Assembly: GCF_963966145.1 (NCBI RefSeq)
Contig: NC_091048.1
Coordinates: forward strand, 2,046,001 to 2,110,000
Source of the DNA: Tenebrio molitor
Lineage: Eukaryota > Arthropoda > Insecta > Coleoptera > Tenebrionidae
Direction of reading: 5' to 3'
Length of the DNA stretch: 64,000 nt
Below are positions 36,552 to 46,502 of this stretch, in pieces; position 1 is the first letter of the stretch; every line of letters starts with the position of its first letter. Under the pieces are notes generated by a model. It was not told the origin of the DNA and ran no database searches. It was given only the letters and a program-made list of their open reading frames with translations. Made by a program: the position numbers and the translations under genes.

Positions 36552-36851
36552 TATGATACAGTTATAGATACGTAGGTACTTGATCAGCTCAATATGTCTT
36601 TTAATGCAAAATTTAATTCGTTTTTCAACTGCAATTTGATAGTGTTTGTTGTTGACCAAAAACCATCGTAAATCTGTGAAACCATTCAAAATTGGAGCAC
36701 AAGTAGGAAACCATCTCTCAAAAAGGTACATCGCAAAATACATTTCTTCGTCATAGGGAACTGGCAATATAAATAAAATGGCAGCAATTAGTGCCAAAAT
36801 TAAATTTACAAACACAAGAATTGAGAAAAACCTTGATTCGGTTTTAATCTA

Positions 36852-37708
36852 TGCACAATCTTTACACAATTCTTTCTAAATGCAAAGCTATGTCTCACTT
36901 TGAAAAGCAAGAAGTAATGAGTTTTTTTTTTATGAGTAAATGAAACTTCGTTAATTATATCCTAGATGTAATTAATAAAGCTTTTAAGCGTCTCTGCAGG
37001 AATTAATGTTTTGTTTTATTGCGTAAAGCTGTCCCTGGATTTGATACTTACAATTCTAATTACATATCAGTTTGACTTTCTATGTTTTGTTACTAACTAA
37101 CTTGTTCGAATAATTACTAAATTAAATAACAACTCACTTGCATTATCTGGTGGTTCCTGTTGCGTATTAGCTTCTTTCTGATAGCATCACAACTAACAAA
37201 CAAATAAGCGAGCACAATCAGATCGATAAATAATTAACTAAATTACTCAAGTGTAAGTAAATAAGAAATTAACACCGTAACGATTTACGTGTTTATTCAA
37301 AGTGCTATTTAGTATTAAACTACAAAGGAAGTTATAATGTCTTTGGTGCTTTATTGAATGGTTGATTGATAATTATAATAATCGACGATGGGCGATCGAT
37401 TGATTTCAATAAACTTTGTCTTTCGTTGCTGTAAATTTGGAGAATGAATTCCAAATTGATATTAAAGCACTTGTTCTTGGCAAGTCCAAATTATCAAGCT
37501 GTTAAAGAAAATACTTAATACGAGTATTTTACACTTTTTTCATCATTTTATTGTTGTTCGTAAATTGAGCGAGAGTAGCTCAATTTACGAACAATCCACG
37601 TAATGATGTTGAAATAGTTATTTACCTAACGTATACGGGAAGTGAAATTTCCCGCGTGAGCACTTTGTTTGCGGCACGTCCGCAGGGAGTGCTGCATTAG
37701 TGCGAACG
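36852..37708. other. Duplicated spacer, paralogue of 14240-15110
   Basis: 36852-37000 matches 14240-14400 and 37080-37700 matches 14480-15100. This includes the OR-B 3'-flank landmark TCTGGTGGTTCCTGTTGCG and a small GGGAAGTGAAATTTCCCGC palindromic element. No gene is seen. Confidence 0.6.
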
Positions 37709-37974
37709 CTAAGGTTCTCGATTATAAAAGGTAACGACAACGGTTGCGCCAATATTTCCATCTCACTTAATTTGGCGTCTATGCAAGTTAATCTGTTCGA
37801 CACGATACAAACATCCCGTGACACGATACAAACATCCCGTGACACGATACAAACATCCCGTAAAATTGTGTATAACTCTGTCTTTGTCACACTCACGGCA
37901 TTTGTCGATATGTCCTCTCTTTTAATTTGGCGTCTCAAAAACGAACAATGAACCTTATTTATCATCGAGAACCT
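37709..37974. mobile_element. Inverted-repeat insert with CGAACG duplication and 21-bp repeats
   Basis: The ends CTAAGGTTCTCGAT and their inverse ATCGAGAACCTTAG enclose about 266 bp. CGAACG stands on both sides; the empty paralogue at about 15090-15105 reads GTACGAACGCGGG. Inside, at 37799-37861, a 21-bp unit (ACACGATACAAACATCCCGT plus one base) is repeated three times in tandem. The superfamily is not recognised. A 140-codon frame spanning it on the minus strand runs through both flanks and is probably chance. Confidence 0.7.
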
Positions 37975-38328
37975 TAGCGAACGCGGGAAATTTCTTCTCG
38001 CAAAACTTAGGTACATTATTTTTTGTAACGAATAACTCAAAAATATTTAAAAATAATTTAACATTTTCAAGGCCCTGTTGTTACTCTTACCTTCTTGAAT
38101 TGTATTTTTATTTGTTTTATAATAAAATTACTTATTTATTGTGTAGTGGAGATTTAATTTTACAATTGCAAATGTGATGAAGCGTCCATTTTATTTAAAG
38201 TGAATTGACGTTTTTGTCTGTCTAGGTCATTAAATACCAACCTTACAACGCAATTTCTCCTAGTTTTTGCTGCAAAGTACAAAGTACATTTTCCACCTAG
38301 GTAGCATGTAATATACTATTACATATTA

Positions 38329-38574
38329 GTGCTTATTCACAATGGACATAAGGCATAAGAAATTCATGATACATGCAGTGGATATACTATTAATTTTTAC
38401 GTAACTTATGAGAAGTGACCTCAGTGAACATTATTGGTGTGTACAAAAAGGCATGAAGAATCATATTTGAGTTATATGGACACATAAATTATTTTCCAAT
38501 TGCCCAAATTTACAAATTATTCTTAGGTATCTCTTATGTATTTCTTATGTCTTATGTCCATTGTGAATAAGCAC
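38329..38574. mobile_element. Tourist-like MITE (TTA target), 246 bp
   Basis: The ends GTGCTTATTCACAATGGACA and their exact inverse are flanked by TTA on both sides (38326-38328, 38575-38577). The empty site ACATATTATGTAGT is seen at about 15440. A TTA duplication points to PIF/Harbinger mobilisation. Confidence 0.85.
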
Positions 38575-38788
38575 TTATGTAGTAACTTTCTTATCGCTAA
38601 ATTGCTATTTTTACAACAGGTTGGTGACATAAATATTTCTAAAGATAAAGGTAAAAAGTAAAAGTGAACTTATACATATACAGGCTGTGTTACAAAAGAG
38701 GATTCATAATAAATAGAAACACTTATCATTAATTAAGAAGCTTAGTTGACTTGACTAAAAGAACCGTTGTAAAAGGTTTAATAATTTT

Positions 38789-39310
38789 TTTGTACTCATA
38801 GCCTTGAAAGCAACGCTTCCAACATCCAACGCTCGCTCCGAAACGAGTGCTTCCCGGTCGACTCGAATGTAAAAATTGCAAAAAACACTGGCCCTTTGAG
38901 GCATTCAAAAAATAATCTTTCTTGATAATAATAAAATTTAGTTCATAAAATACAACTTCCCTGCGTTTTCCTCCATTAAAAAATTACGGAAAGATTTATA
39001 ATCCTTGAAAATTGTTCCTACAAAATTTACAAATTCTTGCAAAAATTGAAATATCAAGTGAAGCAATTGTTTCCAATAACCAAAGATCACTGCCTACTTG
39101 GTTTTATGTTCGTTTATGTTTAATGTATTAAAACAAAAAATTTTAATTTAATTTTCGTACAAAAAATATTGTACGAACCACTTGCGTGAAGACATCTTCC
39201 GTTCATTCGCGCATTAATTAAAGGCACTCGCTCCTTCGTCGCTCGTGCTTTAAAAAATGCGCTCATGCGGGAACATCGTCTTCCCGCACTTGGTTCGTAA
39301 ATAACTATTA
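38789..39310. other. About 520-bp insert in the 3' flank of OR-A copy 6
   Basis: The shared OR-A 3' flank (TTTAATAATTTTTAAAGAGAC...) is interrupted after TTTAATAATTTTT and resumes at AAAGAGACAAGG with 8 bases missing. The insert has a GC-richer patch around 38830-38870 and another at 39180-39300. No terminal repeats were recognised, so its nature is open. Confidence 0.5.
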
Positions 39311-39347
39311 AAGAGACAAGGATCGTAAGTTTAATGCAAAGCACTTC

Positions 39348-40805
39348 TTATCTGAAGAAAAAAACATACTGCAGAATACACTGTTTTAATAATCTACAAA
39401 ACAACTCTCTAAAATAAAGTAAATTTATCTGGAGAAGACCCACCTTAATTCCAAGTTCGTAGTTGACGATAACATTTTCTGAGAATTTTAATTTTATGGG
39501 AGTCTTCAATACCAGCGTCATTGTCATTAGTAAACTTAAATTCTTCTTATCCAGGGTGGTCCACAGTATATTTCCGTTAATGCGATATAGCACGTCTGAC
39601 TGGAGCGAAACAAATACTTCAGTGAGAAAAACTAAGTGTGAGAAATACCTGATCTTCGATTGACTGTCCTGTAAATATGATTAGGCAAAATGTGAAAACA
39701 CCAGCCACGAACGTGCCACCAACTCTAAGATTTCTTCCTATTGATAAATTCTGATGCTACAGATTTTATTTGCGTTAAATATGTAAATTGATTCATTTTA
39801 ATTACACTTACAAAGAAAAAATAAAATATACAACTCAGAAATATAAGAATTCCAATGATAGCAAATAGAGGAATCCACTTTCGAACTTTCCTTAAACAGT
39901 CAGAGATAACACTGAAATTAATTTTAAAACAAAAATATTATACACTTTCAGATACATACTAGATCAGTTCAATATGTCTTTTAATGCAAAATTGAATTCG
40001 TCTTTCAATTGCAATTTGATAGTGTTTGTTGTTGACCAATAAACCATCGTCACAGTATTCATCCAGAGTACTGATATTATCAATATGTTTCAAAAGCAAA
40101 TATGCCTGAAACGTCAACTGTTCTGTAATATACAAAAACATATGAGCAGAATTCACGATTGCAAATGCCACCACAAGAATAGTTAATCTGTAAAACCATT
40201 TCAAAACTGGAGCACAACTAGGAAACCATCTGTCAAAAAGGTACATCGCAAAATACACTTCTTCGTCATAGGGAAATGGCACAATAAACAAAATGGCAAC
40301 AATTAGTGTCAAAATTAAATTTACAATCACGAGAAATGAGAAAAACCTTGATTCGGTTTTAATCTGTGCAAGAGTTTCATTCCCAGCGGAATCCATTGGC
40401 CAAAGTTTAAATATTTTTAAAATGTTGTCAACCATTTTATTCTCATTCAGAAGTACCACTAAACTGAGCATTCCCTGAGGAATTAGTAGTTAATTATTTT
40501 ACCCAAAATGATGTCAAATCATTACATAGAACATACCGGAAAAAAAAGGTCCATAGAGAATGTTATCTCTTAGATTTAAAACGAAGAAGGAGAAATAAAT
40601 TTGAATGAGTGTAACCACTAAGTGTAATATTAGCGTCATTAAAAACATGACTCTCGTGAATTTCAGATTCGTAACGTCAAATGTGAAAAATCGAATTAGC
40701 CATATCGGATCATCTAAAATAAATTTGTATTTTTAGTTGAATTTTCCAGACTTTTTACTAATGCATAAATATACCTTCAAACGGTTGTTTGATAGAATAC
40801 TCCAT
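39348..40805 (-). CDS. Odorant receptor OR-A copy 6, seven exons
   Basis: Intact receptor close to copies 1 and 3. Exons: 40805-40775, 40713-40526, 40474-39960, 39911-39812, 39756-39649, 39599-39444, 39404-39348; about 384 residues. Start MEYSIKQPFE. Exon 3 begins GMLSLVVLLNENKMVDNI. Exon 5 reads HQNLSIGRNLRVGGTFVAG; exon 6 reads SDVLYRINGNILWTTLDKK and ends VNYELGIK. As in copy 1, the exon 3 donor lies within an apparent TAG stop and is spliced (TA then GTATGT). The last exon starts Leu instead of Met (LFCRLLKQCILQYVFFFR). No break is seen. Confidence 0.85.
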
Positions 40806-41222
40806 TCAGGAATATATCTGTAAATTCTGTGAAAGCAAAAATCATTAAATGGTGTTGAGTGCTTAATGAAAAAAGGATTGTCAAAAATGTGTTTGGATTT
40901 GTGAAATACTAGGTCAATTCTTTTCTGAACTTTTCTGTTTTCAAATGCAAAAGAGTTACATCTAATTTATTTTGGAACTTCAGAGAAAAAATTATATTGT
41001 ATAAAGCGATAATACACAAACTCACAAAGTTTAAGAAAATGACAATTCGTACATTGAAATCAAATGATCAGATCAATTATTAAATTATATAACCAATTAC
41101 AACTGACTTACATTGTCTGGTGGCTACTGTTGGGTCTTACGAAAATATTGCCTTTTGACTGATTGGATCACAACTAACTAACAAATAAGCGAACACAATT
41201 AGATCAATAAATAGTTCACTGA

Positions 41223-42276
41223 CTTATTATTTTAAAAAAGGCGAGAAAAACACGGGGTATAAGTAGTAGGCGTCTATTTTGACCGAAAGGATGAAGAGAG
41301 AGAGATCGAGAAAAAGGGAGTGTTGCCGGATAGTCAGGCAGGGTTCAGAAAGGGAAGGGGTACTGTGGACAATGTGTACATCCTGGATCATTTAACAAGG
41401 AACGAATTGAGGAAGAAAGGGGGGAGGATGTGCGCATTGTTCGTAGACTTCAGGGCGGCGTTCGACAAGGTTGACAGAGTGAAAATGTTTGAATGTATGA
41501 AATATTTGAGATGGGTGCTAGGAGTAGACAGAGAAACACCAGGGTACATAGTGAGGGAAAAGTGCAAGAGGAGCAAGCTGAGAGTGAAAGCGGGAAAGAG
41601 AGCGGCAAAGTTCGAGGACACAGTGGGCGGAAGGGAAGAGTGCAGGATACTGACTGAGTGCTATAGAGAAAGAAAAAGAACGTGGATGAGAAGGAGAGAG
41701 GGAAGTACTGCAGGAGGAACGGGTATGCCAGTGAGGAAGTGGAAAGAGTGAGAGCGGAAGCTGAGCGAGAAGGACAGAGATACGGACAAGCAAGAGAGAA
41801 GGGAGAGAATCAGAGAATCGAGGTACAACAGGGAGTATGAGAGGTGCGTGACAGAGGATGTTCTGTTGTATCTGGGGAAAGAGAGCGCGAAAGAAAGGAA
41901 AATGATGGCGAGATTTAGATGTGGGACCGAGGAGAGAGAGAACAGGTACTGGATGGAGGAAGAGGAAAGAATGTGCAGGATGCACCGTGAGGAGAGAGAG
42001 ACGATCGAGCACATGTGGAGAGGATGCGGCGAAATGAGAGAGAGGGAGGAAAAGAAACGGGGAGAAATACTGATAGAAGACGGAAAAGAGATAGAATGGA
42101 TGAAAGAGGTAAGGAAGAGGAGGGAAAGGATAGAGGAGAGGGGCGGGGAATAGAAAGAAAAAATGTTATGTTAACCTTAAAAATTTTGGAATTGTAAGTT
42201 TTCTTTAGAAATTGTGTATAGGTATAGGAATCCTTTAAAGCCCGTAGGGCAAAATAAAGTTATTTATATTATTATT
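41223..42276 (+). mobile_element. 5'-truncated non-LTR retrotransposon (LINE), about 1.05 kb
   Basis: The insert is flanked by AGTTCACTGA at the left and AGTTAACTGA at the right (41213-41222, 42277-42286), a near-perfect 10-bp target duplication. It interrupts the spacer that is continuous in paralogues (about 10953). The 3' end has AATAAA (about 42252) and a short AT-rich TTATTATT-like tail. It carries a reverse-transcriptase fragment and a C-terminal Cys/His motif on the plus strand, and is far more purine-rich than its surroundings. Confidence 0.8.
41320..42153 (+). pseudogene. LINE reverse transcriptase fragment with C-terminal Cys-His motif
   Basis: The first frame (41320-41751) contains [20 protein letters not shown] and [16 protein letters not shown], the early palm motifs of a non-LTR reverse transcriptase. 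The catalytic YxDD region is missing, so there is an internal deletion. The second frame (41848-42153) has RMCRMHREERETIEHMWRGC, a C-x-H…H-x-C pattern typical of LINE ORF2 C-termini. A frame break separates the two. Clade not assigned. Confidence 0.75.
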
Positions 42277-42553
42277 AGTTAACTGAATTACCTAAGTGCA
42301 AACAAAAAACAAACACTCTAACGATTTTCGTATTTATTCAAAGTACTATTTGGTATTAAGCTACAAAGGAAATGATTATGTTTTTGATGTTTTATGTAGT
42401 GATTGATTGATGATTAATAATGGATGATCGGCAATCGATGATCGACGATTGATTATTGATTACAATTGTCTTTTCTTGCTGTCAATTTGGAGAATTAATT
42501 TCACATTGATATTAGTGCCAAAACGGTGATTTATTGCAAACATTTAAACCATT

Positions 42554-43961
42554 TCAACTTTTAACTACGGAGTCAGTTATGTAAACTAAAAGAGATGAGA
42601 CTGAATAAATTGCCTTGGCAATCTGAAACGACATAATTAGCAAAATGTGAAACAGTTCAGATTATTTTCATTTACATCAAATCCCAATTTATAATTTACA
42701 GATATTTTATCTGAAAATTTTATCTTAAACGATTTAGTTGTGTTCCTTAAAAACATCAAGTAAATATGCTGATTTTGTACATTCCAGCAGTACCAATTGC
42801 AAGTACGCAAAACTTTAGACAGTTGTTCTGTCTGCAACAAAACAATTTAATGTTTTAACTCATCTTGTATTAGAAACATACAATGTTTTCAATGCCTTGT
42901 CCTTGAATAATATGCAAGATGCTTGTAACTGCTGCTGCCAAGACCAAAGAACACAAACGCACATACATAAACATCGGCAGATCTTCAAACTGCATTTTAT
43001 TAGTGTCAGCAGAAAAAACAACAGATTCTTACCACAATGAAAAACATGAGTAAACTGATTCCCAAGAGTCCTCCAGAAACGGAAAATAAAAATATGAACG
43101 GCCAAGCACTCTTTATAAATTTGTTGCCAAACGTAATTAAATCGATATGACGTTTGATGCAAAGTAACAGTCTCTTCCTTATTTCTTCGTTGTAACTTCC
43201 ATCAAATACGAGCCGCCCTAAATCCAAATCGTCATAACCGTTGTTTACATTTTCTACAAACTGTATGAGAATGTTCGCCTGAAACTTTATGTGTTTCTGC
43301 ATGTAGTAGAGTTGTATGCAGGGAGTTTGCATCAAAAAGGAAACAAACAGAAACGAAAGGCGATGCATCATAGAAAGCACGTCGGCGCATTCGGCAACGT
43401 GTTCCTTGAACCACGTCATAATAAAAAAAGTTTCGTAATCTGTTTCGGATGGTACGACGTAAAGTGTGGCGGTAGCAACACCAAGTAAAATAGTCAAGAA
43501 GCTGAATCTAGTGGCACAAATTGATTCTCTTTTAATTTGAGTCTCAACCTTTTTGCCGGCGCAGTTTATTTTCCATTTGGGAAAGTCTTGGTAACACTTG
43601 TAGATGACGTTCTTATAAAATAGAATAAAAGAAACGGAAACTAGCACCTGCGGAGTTTGTTGTTCTAATAAATTTTATTTAATTTGATTAAGACTCACGT
43701 AAAATCGTCCAAAATAAATGGGGGCGTACTTGAGAAACTGAACTGAGTCGAAGTACAATATGGAATAGTAGGTTTGCATCAGAGTTAGAGCTATGACGTT
43801 GAAAAAAGTTGTCATGAGAACAATTTTGGAGAAACGTGTCCGAAATATATCGATGAAGCAAATCTTTAGTAGCTCCAAACTATCATCTGGAAAATAATGT
43901 CATAAAATGTTTAGTAATGTTGGAACGAACCTTTTTCCAATTCTACTTCGTCGAAATTCAT
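42554..43961 (-). CDS. Odorant receptor OR-B copy 1 (7tm_6), six exons
   Basis: Exons: 43961-43931, 43886-43699, 43647-43033, 42989-42882, 42831-42676, 42622-42554; about 388 residues. I start at MNFDEVELEK although MSVPK lies 15 nt upstream in frame. The TATA box predicts transcription start at about 43971, which would exclude the upstream ATG, and both paralogues begin MNF. Exon 2 carries the first membrane helices (FNVIALTLMQTYYS), exon 3 the core ending with RLLLCIKRHIDLI and FLFSVSGGLLGISLLMFF, exon 4 TM6 ending IIQGQGIENI, exon 5 KISVNYKLGFD, and exon 6 the classic OR tail IAKAIYSVSSLLVYITDSV. No breaks. Confidence 0.88.
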
Positions 43962-43970
43962 TTTCGGTAC

Positions 43971-44003
43971 TGACATAAGTTGGGTAATGTCGAGCTATTT
44001 ATA
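43971..44003 (-). promoter_or_regulatory. TATA box and initiator of OR-B copy 1
   Basis: TATAAATA occupies 44003-43996 on the minus strand. The arthropod-type initiator TCAGT has its A at 43971, 32 nt from the first T of the TATA box and 10 nt before the ATG. The two other OR-B genes show the same spacing. Confidence 0.7.
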
Positions 44004-46459
44004 ATAAATTTAACGAATGGTTTATGTTTAACAAACCACTAAAATAAATAAAAAGTTCTCTTAATGTGAAATGCTTTCACTTATCGCTAAAGAGAAAATT
44101 GTCTGTTAATGTACATTATCCATTATATTTCATAAATTATTTCACAAAGAATTATTTGGATTCAGATACTTCTACGTTAAGCTTAATAGCGCTATCAATG
44201 GCTTACTTTCTTCATTTTTTTTCCATAACTTTGAAGACCTGTTAGCGCAGTAGTCTTCCTGAATTCGATCGCCAAAGAAAAGAAAATACACTTTTTTCTT
44301 CATCGTATACTGTAGCTCATTTTATGAACAATCCAAGTAAAAATGAATATTTCAGTTAATATTGAAAAATCATGTTGAAATAACTTTTGAAAATTTATAT
44401 TGATACTTGGGCATTACTTAGGTAAAGAAAGATTTCCAGGTAGAAGTATTTCTTCTTTTGCTAATAAACTTTTGTTTTGTCGTATTATCCTTAAGAAAAA
44501 TTACATTTAATGACAGTATATGTTAAATTATTATTCATTGTTTCTAAACATTTTTATTTTACAATACAAAAATTTCCAATAATAATACGGAATCTGGAAA
44601 AGTGCCCCGAATGCTTGCAGCGTTTCCACGTTGAATGGCAAGGGAAATCCTCTCGAAAAGGAATTTCTTTCATTTTGAATCGTCTGATACCGCAATAAGT
44701 CGGTTTCCGATCATCCCGGAAAAAAACGTTGTATTCAACTCGTTCGTGTGTAAACTGGGCTTTTTTTGGCTTGAATGGGCCAGTTTAAAACGCGAGTGAA
44801 GTCGTTAAATAAACTACAATTTCACTTATCAAATGCCAACTTACCAAACATACAAGTAGCCATAAACTGATGTCTGATGTTCTAAATCGTCCTTATTGTA
44901 ATATAATCGATGTCATAAATATAATTATTTGGTAATTAATTTTGGTATGTAATTTGACTTTAATAACTGCAACAAAGTTCTATTCAGAAAACCTTGAATA
45001 TTGAGCCGAGAGCGTCTTCAAATTAATAACTTTCATAGCTGGTTAGAAAAGATATTGACGAGATATTAATGGAGATTGTTCAAATATTTAAATATCAGAG
45101 AAGAATGACGAGGTAAGTAAATACTCGTTTCATTTTGGAAGAAAAGAAAAGAACTGAACTAAAGGAAAGAAAGAAATCAGAAAAAAATAAAATTTGACAA
45201 TTGTAAATCTCATTGGTTTAGAAAGAAGAAAAAAATCAAATAATTTATAAAACTGAAACTTCGAACACGTTGTAACACTTTTAATTGCAAACAAATCTAA
45301 AAATAATACGTTGAACAAGAAAAGTGTGACCTGGTTGTTCTAGCATTGCTGCAAACAGTGAACATTAACAGTGCATTAATAAATTATTATGAGATAAGGC
45401 TTTTATAACCTAGAACACCTGTATATACTATTGGTATACAGAGTTAGTCATATAGGATTTGTTTCTGAAATTTTTGTAAAAGCAATCCAAATTACTAGTG
45501 ACACAGGCCTCTTGGTACGATATTTTATTTGATTGAAGACAGTGATCAAAGCAACAAGTGAAAAATTTATGGAAACGCCAAGATGCCAGTACGTTCCTTC
45601 ATTTATTAGATTTCAAAACAAATTCAACAATAAATTAACAAAAAACATAAATCAAAATATTAATTAATAAAACAACAAGCAAAAGCTAACGAAGCAAGAA
45701 GTTCCCATTGTATAAAATAAAGACACATTTCTCCATTCAAGTATCCGTCAAAAAAATGGGATAATAATTACTTTCAAAATTTGAGATCAAGAAGTTGCTG
45801 CAATATGTATAATGGGTTGCGGCAAAAAGAAATTCAGAAGTAACTCTCTCGTGAATAACCCTGTGTGTCGGTTGTGAGTTCGACGTGTTAGTTGTTTTGC
45901 TTGTGAATTTCTTCAGTTTTTCTATATTCTAATAATTTTCTAATTAATTTTCATCTTACAACAGTCTCTATTGAAAAGGTGTCATTATTAGAATTACATA
46001 ACCTCTGTTTTTCTATTTGGTACCACAATATGCTACAGAGCGGCAAAATTAAATATACCTATTTGAATTCCACAGGACTCTTAATATATATACATAGGTA
46101 CTTACGTTCTTTTATAGACACTTTGTACCTTTCTCTTATTCCTTGATATTTTTGCATCAATTTAGGTTTTCACTAAGAATTTAATTACTACCCAACTATT
46201 TTTAACTTTCTCTTCAGCTTTATATCTTTGTTTACCGCAGTTTCCCTAATTATTATTTATATTCCTCTCGTTTGTTCTCACCCAATTTCAGATAATGGGT
46301 GAAGAGAATCGGCTGGAGTTTTATTCATGATCATCATCAGCCAGTACCCAATTATCTTGGTAGCAATAGACACACATTTAAGTAATTATTTTTTATTATA
46401 GCCAAACGTGTAACGCTCCCATAGGAAGCCACTTAATTCACACCATTAGAGGTATTTAC
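44004..46459. other. Intergenic region between divergent OR-B genes
   Basis: Contains a foldback at about 44745-44802 (TCGTGTGTAAACTGGGC and a partial inverse), a type II splice-bordered block at 44836-44961, and the TACTCGTTTC segment at about 45120. The rest, 45350-46440, is AT-rich and single-copy in the window. No gene was recognised. It is the shared upstream region of two OR-B genes on opposite strands. Confidence 0.5.
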
Positions 46460-46493
46460 TATAAATAGCTTTTCCCTCTGGCCGACTATTACA
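46460..46493 (+). promoter_or_regulatory. TATA box and initiator of OR-B copy 2
   Basis: TATAAATA is at 46460-46467. The initiator-like ACAGTA has its A at 46493, 33 nt from the first T of the TATA box and 10 nt before the start codon. Confidence 0.7.
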
Positions 46494-46502
46494 GTAGAGA
46501 AA

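Larger units (their letters stand above)
34504..36851 (-). pseudogene. OR-A copy 5 pseudogene, split by a Tc1-like insert
   Basis: Recognisable remnants on the minus strand: exon 3 (36851-36580), exon 4 (34968-34869), exon 5 (34818-34711) and exon 6 (34655-34504). Exon 3 lacks its 5' end and also about 150 nt internally (…CAPILN joins FTDLRWFLVNNKHYQIAV). Exons 1 and 2 are absent, and at 36852 the sequence switches to a repeat seen near 14240. Exon 6 is 152 nt instead of 156, a frameshift after LDKKK. The Tc1-like element (34996-36551) lies in the intron between exons 3 and 4, so it did not itself break the coding sequence. A last-exon trace continues to about 34400. Confidence 0.88.

Noticed and set aside
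37799..37861. Three spaced identical units, CRISPR-like at first sight
   Set aside because: The units are directly adjacent with no spacers, in a eukaryotic MITE-like insert.
37618..38040. 140-codon open frame on the minus strand
   Set aside because: It starts in one repeat, crosses an inserted inverted-repeat element and ends in the flank; its three-fold peptide repeat only reflects the 21-bp tandem units.
41518..42014. Leu/Ser-rich minus-strand frames of 164 and 117 codons
   Set aside because: They are the antisense of the purine-rich LINE coding strand.
43961..43976. Upstream in-frame ATG (MSVPK) for OR-B copy 1
   Set aside because: It lies before the predicted transcription start and neither paralogue has it.
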